From the NCBI GenBank assembly GCA_024235635.1, contig JACKMA010000001.1, positions 434,001 to 498,000 on the forward strand: DNA of 64,000 bases, given 5' to 3'. This document shows, piece after piece, positions 8,797-15,942 of this stretch (position 1 is the stretch's first letter; each line of letters begins with the position of its first letter). The notes beneath the pieces are model-generated. The model was not told the DNA's origin and did not search any database. It saw nothing but the letters and a program-made list of their open reading frames with translations. Origin of the DNA: Zoogloeaceae bacterium (GTDB lineage: Bacteria; Pseudomonadota; Gammaproteobacteria; Burkholderiales; Rhodocyclaceae). Made by a program: the position numbers and the translations under genes.

Positions 8797-9435
8797 GATG
8801 CCCGCGTCCAGCGTATCGTTGTACTCGCCGTCGGCCAGCGTGACGATCTGCGACTTGCCGGTCACCGGATCCGCGTCAGAATCGAGCGTGTCGTCACCGC
8901 CTTGATCCTGCCCGGTGAATTCGTAGCCCTGCGGCAGATCCGAGAACATGACCTGGTACTCGGTACCGACGGTCAGGCCATCGAAGCGATAGTTGCCGTT
9001 GGCATCGGTGGCGGTCTGGTCGGTGGTGTCGTCGGCAGTCCCGATGACGCCATCGGCGCCACCGCCAATCAGTGTCACGGTCACGCCCTCGACGCCCGCC
9101 TCGCCGGCCTCGAGCACACCGTCACCGTCGTCGTACCAGACCGTGTCGCCCAGCGACGCGTTCTGCGGCGGCGGAGCGACCGAGATGGTCGCGGTCGCCT
9201 CGGAGACATCGCCGTCGACGTCGGTGATCTTGTAGGTGAAGCTGTCGGCGCCGGAGAAGCCGGCATCCGGCGTGTAGGTGAAGGTGCCGTCCGGATTGAC
9301 CACCACCGTGCCGTTGGCCGGGTCGGTGAGCTTCATCCAGACGTTGCCGCCATCCGGGCTGGGCGTGTCGTTGCCCGACAGATCACCATTGACCGGCTCG
9401 TCGAACGGCGTCGAGTAGGCATCGTCCACCGCCAC
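7447..9435 (-). CDS. Adhesin fragment C: SdrD_B repeat units
   Basis: The frame is open from about 9507; the Met at 9435 lies inside a repeat and is not a real start. It encodes the end of a cadherin-like repeat, an SdrD_B-like module (NASLGDTVWYDDGDG, a second copy of the one in fragment A) and then 228-residue units. Each unit combines an AHIGDRVWEDSNANGVQDAG module and an AAIGDKVWLDKDGDGTQDAD module. The frame breaks at ATDL|SPARPT, where the other copies read ATDLESGETDLSWDAG, because one C is missing at 7468/7469. Confidence 0.6.
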   Translation of the reverse strand: MAVDDAYSTPFDEPVNGDLSGNDTPSPDGGNVWMKLTDPANGTVVVNPDGTFTYTPDAGFSGADSFTYKITDVDGDVSEATATISVAPPPQNASLGDTVWYDDGDGVLEAGEAGVEGVTVTLIGGGADGVIGTADDTTDQTATDANGNYRFDGLTVGTEYQVMFSDLPQGYEFTGQDQGGDDTLDSDADPVTGKSQIVTLADGEYNDTLDAGIVAQPAHIGDRVWEDSNANGVQDAGESGIAGVTVLLKDAFGNVLDTTTTDGDGLYGFDVAPGTYSVAVEAPTGYVLTAKDAGGDDAADSDVDPANGMTDNVTVGAGESNVTLDAGLYREAAIGDKVWLDKDGDGTQDADEAGVAGVTVNLLDADGNVVASQSTNADGNYLFDGLTPGRYSVAFEAPAGYAFTTQDQGDDATDSDADANGFTVATDLESGETDLSWDAGIVAQPAHIGDRVWEDSNANGVQDAGESGIAGVTVLLKDAFGNVLDTTTTDGDGLYGFDVAPGTYSVAVEAPTGYVLTAKDAGGDDAADSDVDPANGMTDNVTVGAGESNVTLDAGLYREAAIGDKVWLDKDGDGTQDADEAGVAGVTVNLLDADGNVVASQSTNADGNYLFDGLTPGRYSVAFEAPAGYAFTTQDQGDDATDSDADANGFAVATDLSPARPT
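8807..9186. repeat. 380-bp exact repeat, copy 1
   Basis: This copy appears identical by eye to 10453-10832 (offset 1,646 bp). It encodes the NASLGDTVWYDD SdrD_B-like module. The left edge of the identity is the 5-bp TCCAG where the chimeric junction lies in the other copy. Confidence 0.85.
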
Positions 9436-10444
9436 CGGGACATCGTTGCCCGGCTCGATCGTGATCGTCGCGGTGGCCTCGGAGACGTCGCCGTCGATGT
9501 CGGTGATTGTAGGTGAAGCTGTCGGTGCCGCTGAAGTTGGCGTCCGGCGTGTAGGTGAAGGTGCCGTCCGGATTGACCACCACCGTGCCGTTGGCCGGGT
9601 CGGTGAGCTTCATCCAGACGTTGCCGCCGTCCGGGCTGGGCGTGTCGTTGCCCGACAAGTCGCCGTTGACCGGCGTGTCTTCGGCCGTGGTGTAGCTGTC
9701 GTCGACCGCCACCGGGACGTCGTTGCCCGGCTCGATCGTGATCGTCGCGGTCGCTTCGGAGACGTCGCCGTCGATGTCGGTGATCTTGTAGGTGAAGCTG
9801 TCGGTGCCGCTGAAGTTGGCGTCCGGCGTGTAGGTGAAGGTGCCGTCCGGATTGACCACCACCGTGCCGTTGGCCGGGTCGGTGAGCTTCATCCAGACGT
9901 TGCCGCCGTCGGGGCTGGGCGTGTCGTTGCCCGACAGATCACCATTGACCGGGGTGTCCTCGGCCGTGGTGTAGGCGTCGTCGACCGCCACCGGGACATC
10001 GTTGCCCGGCTCGATCGTGATCGTCGCGGTCGCCTCGGAGACGTCGCCGTCGATGTCGGTGATCTTGTAGGTGAAGCTGTCGGTGCCCGTGAAGTTGGCG
10101 TCCGGCGTGTAGGTGAAGGTGCCGTCCGGATTGACCACCACCGTGCCGTTGGCCGGGTCGGTGAGCTTCATCCAGACGTTGCCGCCGTCCGGGCTGGGCG
10201 TGTCGTTGCCCGACAGATCACCATTGACCGGGGTGTCCTCGGCCGTGGTGTAGCTGTCGTCGTCGACCGCCACCGGGACGTCGTTGCCCGGCTCGATCGT
10301 GATCGTCGCGATCGCTTCCGAGACGTCGCCGTCGATGTCGGTGATCTTGTAGGTGAAGCTGTCGGTGCCCGTGAAGTTGGCGTCCGGCGTGTAGGTGAAG
10401 GTGCCGTCCGGATTGACCACCACCGTGCCGTTGGCCGGGTCGGT
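9328..10444. repeat. Four tandem 279-bp cadherin-like units
   Basis: Measured from the anchor GAGCTTCATCC, the spacings are 277, 279, 279 and 282 bp. 279 bp is 93 codons. The 277-bp unit carries the 2-nt deletion at 9507/9508. The 282-bp unit has one extra Asp codon (VAVDDDSYTT). Another related unit lies in fragment A near 10974. Confidence 0.9.
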
Positions 10445-10453
10445 GAGCTTCAT
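9383..10453 (-). CDS. Adhesin fragment B: cadherin-like repeats
   Basis: In-frame adhesin sequence runs from 10457 to about 9508 and consists of near-identical 93-residue repeats (NVWMKLTDPANGTVVVNPDG ... VPVAVDD). The first Met at 10453 is internal and not a real start. At SFTY the frame is lost: codons for KITDIDGD are replaced by NHRHRR because two bases are missing compared with every neighbouring repeat. The remaining codons to 9383 are out of frame. Confidence 0.6.
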   Translation of the reverse strand: MKLTDPANGTVVVNPDGTFTYTPDANFTGTDSFTYKITDIDGDVSEAIATITIEPGNDVPVAVDDDSYTTAEDTPVNGDLSGNDTPSPDGGNVWMKLTDPANGTVVVNPDGTFTYTPDANFTGTDSFTYKITDIDGDVSEATATITIEPGNDVPVAVDDAYTTAEDTPVNGDLSGNDTPSPDGGNVWMKLTDPANGTVVVNPDGTFTYTPDANFSGTDSFTYKITDIDGDVSEATATITIEPGNDVPVAVDDSYTTAEDTPVNGDLSGNDTPSPDGGNVWMKLTDPANGTVVVNPDGTFTYTPDANFSGTDSFTYNHRHRRRRLRGHRDDHDRAGQRCPGGGGRCLLDAVRRAGQW

Positions 10454-11774
10454 CCAGCGTATCGTTGTACTCGCCGTCGGCCAGCGTGACGATCTGCGAC
10501 TTGCCGGTCACCGGATCCGCGTCAGAATCGAGCGTGTCGTCACCGCCTTGATCCTGCCCGGTGAATTCGTAGCCCTGCGGCAGATCCGAGAACATGACCT
10601 GGTACTCGGTACCGACGGTCAGGCCATCGAAGCGATAGTTGCCGTTGGCATCGGTGGCGGTCTGGTCGGTGGTGTCGTCGGCAGTCCCGATGACGCCATC
10701 GGCGCCACCGCCAATCAGTGTCACGGTCACGCCCTCGACGCCCGCCTCGCCGGCCTCGAGCACACCGTCACCGTCGTCGTACCAGACCGTGTCGCCCAGC
10801 GACGCGTTCTGCGGCGGCGGAGCGACCGAGATCGTCGCGCTCGCTTCCGAGACGTCGCCGTCGATGTCGGTGATCTTGTACGTGAAGCTGTCGGGGCCGG
10901 CGTAACCGGGATTCGGCGTGTAGGTGAAGGTGCCGTCCGGATTGACCACCACCGTGCCGTTGGCCGGGTCGGTGAGCTTCATCCAGACGTTGCCGCCGTC
11001 GGTACTCGGCGTGTCGTTGCCGGCCAGGCTCGCCGTGACCGGCGTGCCTTCGCTGGTGCTGTAGGCGTCGTCGACCGCGACCGGCACGTCATTGACGTCG
11101 AGTACGGTCACCGTGAACGTGTTCGCGACGAGGTCGGTATCGACGCCACCGCAATCGGGATCGACGCCACCGTCGTCGCGCACGCGGAAGTCGAACGCCG
11201 CATCACCGCTGAATCCCGGATCTGCCTGGAATACGAGGGCGCCGGTATCGATCGCCGATACCGGCACTTCGTCACCCGCCGCAACCGCGACCCCATTGAG
11301 CAGCAGTTGGCCGCCCGCAGGCAGGCTGTCGATGATCAAGCCGACGAAGTTGTCCCCTTCGACCGGATCGGAAAAGCCGAAGTCCGACGCGGCGAAGACG
11401 TAGGCTCCGCCCTCGTCGATGGACGCACCGCCGTCACTGCCCTCCGGCGCATCATTGACCGGCTCGACATCGATGTTGATGCTCAGCGTGACGATGTTTC
11501 CGTTCGAATCCAGCGCGACGACGCGCCCACCCAGCAGGCCGTTGAAATCGGGAAGCACCGACAGATCGATCAATACGCCACCTGAACCGTCCGCCTTGAT
11601 GAAGCTGTCGGCCGGCGCGGTAACGTAGCTACCGTCGGACTGCTCGACGAAGAACTGCAGCGCGGTCGCGCTGGCGGCGGAATAACCGGCCTGCGCAAAC
11701 AGATCGATCAGGGAATACGACTCTGAGATGTCTTCACACAGCTGAACGCTGGTCGTCAGCGACAGATTTGCCAT
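10218..11774 (-). CDS. Adhesin fragment A: N-terminus
   Basis: The true coding part is 10457-11774 (about 439 residues); the rest, down to 10218, is out of frame. The start at 11774 has AGAGG seven bases upstream. Residues 1-105 are a unique N-terminal domain without signal peptide (MANLSLTTSVQLCEDISESY). Residues about 106-215 are a cadherin-like domain, about 216-310 are one 93-residue VPVAVDD-type repeat, and about 310-439 are an SdrD_B-like module beginning NASLGDTVWYDDGDG. The frame is lost at DTLD, where the sequence jumps into the middle of a cadherin-like repeat (NVWMKLTDP). Confidence 0.7.
   Translation of the reverse strand: MANLSLTTSVQLCEDISESYSLIDLFAQAGYSAASATALQFFVEQSDGSYVTAPADSFIKADGSGGVLIDLSVLPDFNGLLGGRVVALDSNGNIVTLSINIDVEPVNDAPEGSDGGASIDEGGAYVFAASDFGFSDPVEGDNFVGLIIDSLPAGGQLLLNGVAVAAGDEVPVSAIDTGALVFQADPGFSGDAAFDFRVRDDGGVDPDCGGVDTDLVANTFTVTVLDVNDVPVAVDDAYSTSEGTPVTASLAGNDTPSTDGGNVWMKLTDPANGTVVVNPDGTFTYTPNPGYAGPDSFTYKITDIDGDVSEASATISVAPPPQNASLGDTVWYDDGDGVLEAGEAGVEGVTVTLIGGGADGVIGTADDTTDQTATDANGNYRFDGLTVGTEYQVMFSDLPQGYEFTGQDQGGDDTLDSDADPVTGKSQIVTLADGEYNDTLDEAHRPGQRHGGGQSGRHLHLHAGRQLHGHRQLHLQDHRHRRRRLGSDRDDHDRAGQRRPGGGRRRQLHHGRGHPGQW
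10453..10832. repeat. 380-bp exact repeat, copy 2, with chimeric edge
   Basis: Second copy of 8807-9186. At 10453-10457 (TCCAG) it is joined directly to the middle of a cadherin-like repeat. In copy 1 the same module continues in frame into AGIVAQPAHIGDRV. The join puts the two sides in different frames. Confidence 0.85.
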
Positions 11775-11855
11775 CGAATGACCTCTTTGTGGTTATAGGT
11801 TCCCGCATGCCTGCCGGCCCCATGGGCGGACCGGGCGTTACGTGGGCCACACGGG

Positions 11856-11873
11856 GAGCAAATTGCACGCCCC
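11856..11873 (-). promoter_or_regulatory. Possible sigma54 promoter for the adhesin
   Basis: On the minus strand GGGGCGTG-CAAT-TTGCT matches the -24/-12 layout: GG and GC separated by exactly 10 bases, and a perfect TTGCT. The -24 half is imperfect (GGGCGT against TGGCAC). Transcription would begin about 70 bases before the adhesin ATG at 11774. Confidence 0.4.
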
Positions 11874-11955
11874 GCATTCGCGCCTTCCTATAACTTTTGG
11901 TAACACGCGGAATTTCAAAGACCTAGAACGGGCCTCCGCACCGGCCAAGATATGT

Positions 11956-11972
11956 GTAGGAAATATTCCTAC
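11956..11972. promoter_or_regulatory. 17-bp palindrome GTAGGAA-N3-TTCCTAC
   Basis: This is a perfect 7-bp inverted repeat with a 3-bp centre (ATA). It has the same architecture and nearly the same bases as the palindrome at 12302. It lies about 100 bp upstream of the sigma54-like promoter, a position that fits an activator enhancer site. Confidence 0.6.
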
Positions 11973-12301
11973 GGCAAATGTAAGATTTCTCGACAGTCAC
12001 ACCCCCGCATCAGACTGCAATCCCGACGTCTTCGTTGCGGCATGTCACACCACGTGCTACGCCACATCGATTAAAGATTCCAAGCGCGCAAATGTGGCAA
12101 CATGCGCCAGCCGAATGGCTCGTCGGGCGTCCGAAAATCTGCGAACGGCTTGCAGATTCGGCTGATCGGGTCGGTCTTTCGTCACCGACCGGAGCGCTCC
12201 TGACGGATCGTCGTCCTCGCTGAAAGCGGCACTGACGTTCGCCGAGGTGTTGCCGCACAGGCCCCAACGGACCGGCATCGGTGCCTGAACAGGCGACATA
12301 C

Positions 12302-12318
12302 GTAAGAATTTTTCTTAC
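12302..12318. promoter_or_regulatory. 17-bp palindrome GTAAGAA-N3-TTCTTAC
   Basis: Second perfect 7-3-7 inverted repeat in the same intergenic region, centre TTT. With the copy at 11956 it gives the consensus GTARGAA-N3-TTCYTAC. It lies about 190 bp before the T1SS ATG at 12503. Confidence 0.6.
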
Positions 12319-12502
12319 ATCCATGCGTAAATTCTGCCGACATGCAAACAAGTGATTCGTCGGCAGCAAATGATCCGTCAGGTGCCGGATTTAACAGCCA
12401 TGTGAGCGCCCGCTCGGTTACAAGTCGGCCTCCGATTCGACGAGACGGACCGCGAGCCGAAGCAAGTCGTCGGCATCCCACCGCACCCGACCCGAAAAGA
12501 CC

Positions 12503-14635
12503 ATGCCCATAACAGACGACACAGAACAACTGGTGCGAGACCCGATGCTCGAGGCGCTGGTCGTGCTCGCCCGATTCTTCGGGCGGGCCGTCGACGGCGA
12601 TCGACTTACTGCCGGGCTTCCGCTCGACGACGGCCGCATCCCGGCGTCGGCCCTCGGGGAATGCGCGAGCCGCGCCGGCCTCAGCCTGCAGGCGACGCCG
12701 CTCGACCTCGATCGCATCAGGCCGGCAATGCTGCCGGCACTCCGGATCGGCGCCGATGGCCATGTCCTGGTGATTCTCGAGCGCTCCAAGGACGACGTCG
12801 AGATCGCCATGCCAGGCATCGAGGGCAGCCGCTGGATGCCCTTGTCACAACTGCTGGCTGCCGGCACAGGTCAATGTCATTTCGTGCGACCGTTGCTTCG
12901 CTTCGATGCCCGCAGCCTGCTCTACCATCTGCCACGGCCCCGCCGCTGGTTCTGGGACGCGTTTCTGGCAAATCGATCGGCCTACGCATGGGCCTTGCTC
13001 GCAACCGTGTTCGTCAACCTCGCGGGGGCGGTCATACCGTTTTTCACGATGGCGGTCTATGACCGCGTCGTGCCCAACAATGCGCTCGACAGCCTGTGGG
13101 TGCTGGCGACCGCCGCGATCGTCGTCACGGTATTCGACACCTTGATGAAGCTGCTGCGCAGCTATCTGGTCGAGAGCGCCGCCCGGCGCGCCGACCTTGC
13201 GATGTCGGCCCATGTCTTCGCCCACAGCCTGAAGTTGCGATCAGCCCGTCGCCCGGCCTCGGGCGGCGTCCTCGCCAACGTCGTTCGCGACTTCGAATCG
13301 GTGCGCGAATTCGCGTCCTCCGCGACGCTCAATCTGCTCGGCGACCTGCCCTTCACGGTGTTTTTCCTGGCCGTCATCGCGCTGGTCGGCGGCTGGTTGG
13401 TGCTCGTTCCGATTGCCACCATCAGCCTGACGATCATGGTCTCCTGGTGGCTGCGCAGACCGATCGGTCGCGAACTCGGCGACAACATGGAACAGGGTGC
13501 GCAGCGCACCGCACACCTGTTCGAAGTCATGAACGGCCTCGACACCGTCAAGGCGCTCGGCGCAGACGCATGGGCACGACGCAAGTGGGAGATGCTCACC
13601 GTGCGGATCTCCGAGAGCACGCTGAGGATGCGGGAATGGTCGTCCTTGGGCACCACCTTCTCGACCACCATGAGCGCGGCCACGACCGTGCTGCTGATTA
13701 CCTTCGGCGCCCTGATGATCGCCGACGGGGCGCTGACCCTCGGTCAATTGATCGCGGTCTCGATGCTGTCGGGCCGCGCGCTCGGCCCCGGAACCCAGTT
13801 CGCAGCCCTGATCCTGCGAATGCAGCAGGTGAAACTCTCGCTGAAGGCCCTCGACCAGATCATGGAGGCACCGGTCGACGGCCACGCCGACGGCATCTAC
13901 CTGCACCGGCTCGCCGGCGACATCCGCTTCCGCGACGTGCAGTTTGCCTATCCCAATGCCGCGCCGCTGCTCAAGCAGTTCAACCTCGACATCGCGGCCG
14001 GCGAGAAGGTCGCATTCATCGGTCGCATCGGCTCGGGCAAGAGCACGCTGTTGCGCCTGATCCTGAATCTCTATGCGCCTGATCAAGGCGAGGTGCTGAT
14101 CGACGGCATGTCGGCCAACCAGATCGACCCCCACAGCCTGCGCCGCCAGATCGGCTACGTGCCGCAGGACGTATTGCTGTTCCACGGCACGGTTCGCGAC
14201 AACATCGTGCTCGGTTCGAGCGAGATCACCGACGAGCGACTGATGGAGGCGATTCGGCTGGCCTGCCTCGAGGAAACCCTCGCGCAACTGCCGGAAGGGC
14301 TCGCCACGGAGGTCGGCGAGCGCGGCGAGCGACTGTCGGGCGGCCAACGCCAGGCGGTGGCGATCGCTCGCGCGCTGGTGCATCGCCCGCCGATCCTGCT
14401 GCTCGACGAGCCCAGTTCGATGATGGATCCTGCCACCGAAAGCCAGTTGATCCGACAATTGCGAAGCCTTACCGACATGACCCTGCTGCTGGTCACCCAC
14501 CGCACCGCGATGTTGCCGCTCGCCGACCGCCTGGTGGTGATGGAGCGCGGACACGTCGCCGCCGATGGCCCGCGAGACCAGGTACTGCAGCGGTTGCAGT
14601 CCGCCGCGCCGACGCTGAGGAGTCAGGCGGCATGA
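12503..14635 (+). CDS. Type I secretion ABC transporter/permease (LapB/RaxB-like)
   Basis: This 710-residue fusion has an N-terminal C39-like domain (about 1-135), a transmembrane exporter domain (about 150-430, MAVYDRVVPNNALDSLWVLA) and an ATPase. The ATPase shows Walker A GRIGSGKST (about 506-514), signature LSGGQRQ (about 611), Walker B ILLLDEPSS (about 631) and the H-loop THR (about 665). The C39 domain lacks the catalytic Cys near its start, so it should bind rather than cut substrates, as in transporters of RTX and LapA-type adhesins. It powers export across the inner membrane with the two genes downstream, to which it is coupled by ATGA overlaps. The divergent giant gene is its probable cargo. 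Confidence 0.9.
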   Translation: MPITDDTEQLVRDPMLEALVVLARFFGRAVDGDRLTAGLPLDDGRIPASALGECASRAGLSLQATPLDLDRIRPAMLPALRIGADGHVLVILERSKDDVEIAMPGIEGSRWMPLSQLLAAGTGQCHFVRPLLRFDARSLLYHLPRPRRWFWDAFLANRSAYAWALLATVFVNLAGAVIPFFTMAVYDRVVPNNALDSLWVLATAAIVVTVFDTLMKLLRSYLVESAARRADLAMSAHVFAHSLKLRSARRPASGGVLANVVRDFESVREFASSATLNLLGDLPFTVFFLAVIALVGGWLVLVPIATISLTIMVSWWLRRPIGRELGDNMEQGAQRTAHLFEVMNGLDTVKALGADAWARRKWEMLTVRISESTLRMREWSSLGTTFSTTMSAATTVLLITFGALMIADGALTLGQLIAVSMLSGRALGPGTQFAALILRMQQVKLSLKALDQIMEAPVDGHADGIYLHRLAGDIRFRDVQFAYPNAAPLLKQFNLDIAAGEKVAFIGRIGSGKSTLLRLILNLYAPDQGEVLIDGMSANQIDPHSLRRQIGYVPQDVLLFHGTVRDNIVLGSSEITDERLMEAIRLACLEETLAQLPEGLATEVGERGERLSGGQRQAVAIARALVHRPPILLLDEPSSMMDPATESQLIRQLRSLTDMTLLLVTHRTAMLPLADRLVVMERGHVAADGPRDQVLQRLQSAAPTLRSQAA

Positions 14636-15942
14636 GCACGCGCTTCGAAACCCTGACCCCCCACGCCGATTTCGACCGCGGTCCACGCCACGCGGCGGTC
14701 GCCATCGTCGCGCTGATCGCATTGCTGACCGTCGGCGGCATCGTCTGGATGAACTTCGCGACCCTCGACATCTCGGTTCAGGCGAACGGCCAAGTGGTGC
14801 CGTCGAGCCGCACCCAGGTCGTGCAGAGCCTGGAGGGCGGCATCCTGCAGGAATTGCTGGTCAGCGAGGGGCAACCGGTACGCCGCGGCGATCTGCTCGC
14901 CCGCGTCCAGAACCTGCAGTTCAACTCCGAACTCGGCGAGGCACGACAGGCATCCCATGGCACCCGAGCCGCGATTGCCCGCCTCGACGCCGAACTGAAC
15001 GGCGGCGAACCGGTATTCGCACCCGACCTGGTCGCGGCGGCGCCGGCGGTTGTCGCCGAACAGCGCGCACTGTTCGAGTCGCGGCGGCGTGAGCGGGAGT
15101 CGGAAGCAGCCACGCTCGACGGACAGACCTCCCAGCGCCGGCAGCAGTTGGCCGAAGCGCGCAGCCGCATCGGCGCCTTGCGCCAACGCCTCGAACTGGC
15201 CCATGAGAGCCTCGCGATCGAGACCCGTCTCGCGCGCAGCGACGCCGGCGCCCGGGCCGATCTGCTGGCCGCGCAGGAACGGGTCGCAGCCCTGCAGGGT
15301 GAGCTGGACGGGGCGCGCATCGACGTGCGCCGGCTGAGAGCCGCGGTCGAGGAATCGGAGGCGCGTCTGCGCGAGGCCGATGCCCGTTTCCGGGCCGAGG
15401 CCAGCCGCGAGCGGGCGGAGGCCGAACAGCAGCTCGCGACGCTGTCGGAACAGCTCACGGCGCGGGTCGACCGGGTGACGAGGCGCGAGCTGCGCGCGCC
15501 GACCGATGGCGTCGTCAATCGCGTGCTGATCAGCACCATCGGCGGCATCGCCCAGCCCGGCGAAACGCTGATGGAGATCGTGCCGGAGGACGACCAGTTG
15601 CTGGTCACGGCCCGGGTCAAGCCGGCCGACATCGCGTTCATCCAGCCGGGCCAGGAAGCGCGGGTCCGGATCACCGCCTACGACTCCAGCATCTATGGCG
15701 ACATGGCGGCCCGCGTGCAACGGGTCGGCGCCGACGCAGTGATCGACGAACGCCGCGAGACGACCTATTTCGAAGTCACGCTCGAGACCGCATCCGACCA
15801 CTTCGAGAACAGCAACGAGCGCCTCGCGATCACGCCGGGCATGGGGGCCAGTGCGAGCATCCTGACCGGCAAGCGCACGTTGATGCAATATCTGCTGAAG
15901 CCGGTGGTGAAAACCTTCGACCGCGCGCTGAGGGAGCGATGA
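14632..15942 (+). CDS. Type I secretion membrane fusion protein (HlyD family)
   Basis: A 436-residue HlyD/LapC-type adaptor. It has a short cytoplasmic start, one membrane helix at about 22-42 (AAVAIVALIALLTVGGIVW), a biotinyl-lipoyl half (ISVQANGQVVPSSRTQVVQS), a long coiled coil (about 100-275, Arg/Glu/Ala-rich) and a beta-barrel part ending in the family pattern RAPTDGVVNRVLI ... VPEDDQLLVTARVKP. It bridges the inner-membrane ABC protein and the outer-membrane TolC-like protein. Both ends overlap neighbours by 4 bases (14632 and 15939), so the three genes form one translationally coupled operon. Confidence 0.9.
   Translation: MSTRFETLTPHADFDRGPRHAAVAIVALIALLTVGGIVWMNFATLDISVQANGQVVPSSRTQVVQSLEGGILQELLVSEGQPVRRGDLLARVQNLQFNSELGEARQASHGTRAAIARLDAELNGGEPVFAPDLVAAAPAVVAEQRALFESRRRERESEAATLDGQTSQRRQQLAEARSRIGALRQRLELAHESLAIETRLARSDAGARADLLAAQERVAALQGELDGARIDVRRLRAAVEESEARLREADARFRAEASRERAEAEQQLATLSEQLTARVDRVTRRELRAPTDGVVNRVLISTIGGIAQPGETLMEIVPEDDQLLVTARVKPADIAFIQPGQEARVRITAYDSSIYGDMAARVQRVGADAVIDERRETTYFEVTLETASDHFENSNERLAITPGMGASASILTGKRTLMQYLLKPVVKTFDRALRER

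Larger units (their letters stand above)
4337..11774 (-). pseudogene. Giant T1SS-exported SdrD_B/cadherin-like repeat adhesin, reading frame disrupted
   Basis: One gene can be followed from ATG 11774 to the stop at 4337 (about 2,480 codons) if three breaks are allowed. They are a chimeric junction at 10453-10457, a 2-nt deletion at 9507/9508 and a 1-nt deletion at 7468/7469. The N-terminus has no Sec signal peptide, as expected for type I export. Then come Ig/cadherin-like domains with VPVAVDD...DTPxxxGG...GTVVVNPDGTFTYTP, followed by a long run of SdrD_B-type beta-sandwiches (IGDxVWxDxxxxGxQDxxE) with Asp-rich loops that probably bind calcium. The C-terminal region (IVIDLDGDGVET, FGNGREIESGWVAADDALL) is typical of large T1SS substrates; I saw no RTX nonapeptides. 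The divergent T1SS operon at 12503 is its probable exporter. The repeats around the breaks are otherwise intact, so the breaks may be assembly errors rather than decay. Confidence 0.8.
11775..12502. other. 728-bp divergent control region between adhesin and T1SS operon
   Basis: I see no credible gene here; the short open frames have no ribosome sites or recognisable products. The region is visibly less GC-rich than its surroundings and holds two matched 17-bp palindromes (11956-11972 and 12302-12318), a lone GTAAGA half-site at 11980-11985, a GTTATAGG / CCTATAAC inverted pair (11792-11799 and 11887-11894), and a sigma54-like promoter facing the adhesin. I could not pick out a clear promoter for the T1SS operon. 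Confidence 0.7.

Noticed and set aside
11274..11285. VAAG in the adhesin N-terminal region as a LapG-type cleavage site
   Set aside because: It lies within a cadherin-like domain in the common segment LNGVAVAAGDEV and not in a retention linker; no LapD or LapG gene is in the window.
11842..12369. Short open frames on both strands in the adhesin/T1SS gap
   Set aside because: No ribosome sites and no recognisable product; the region is better explained as regulatory.
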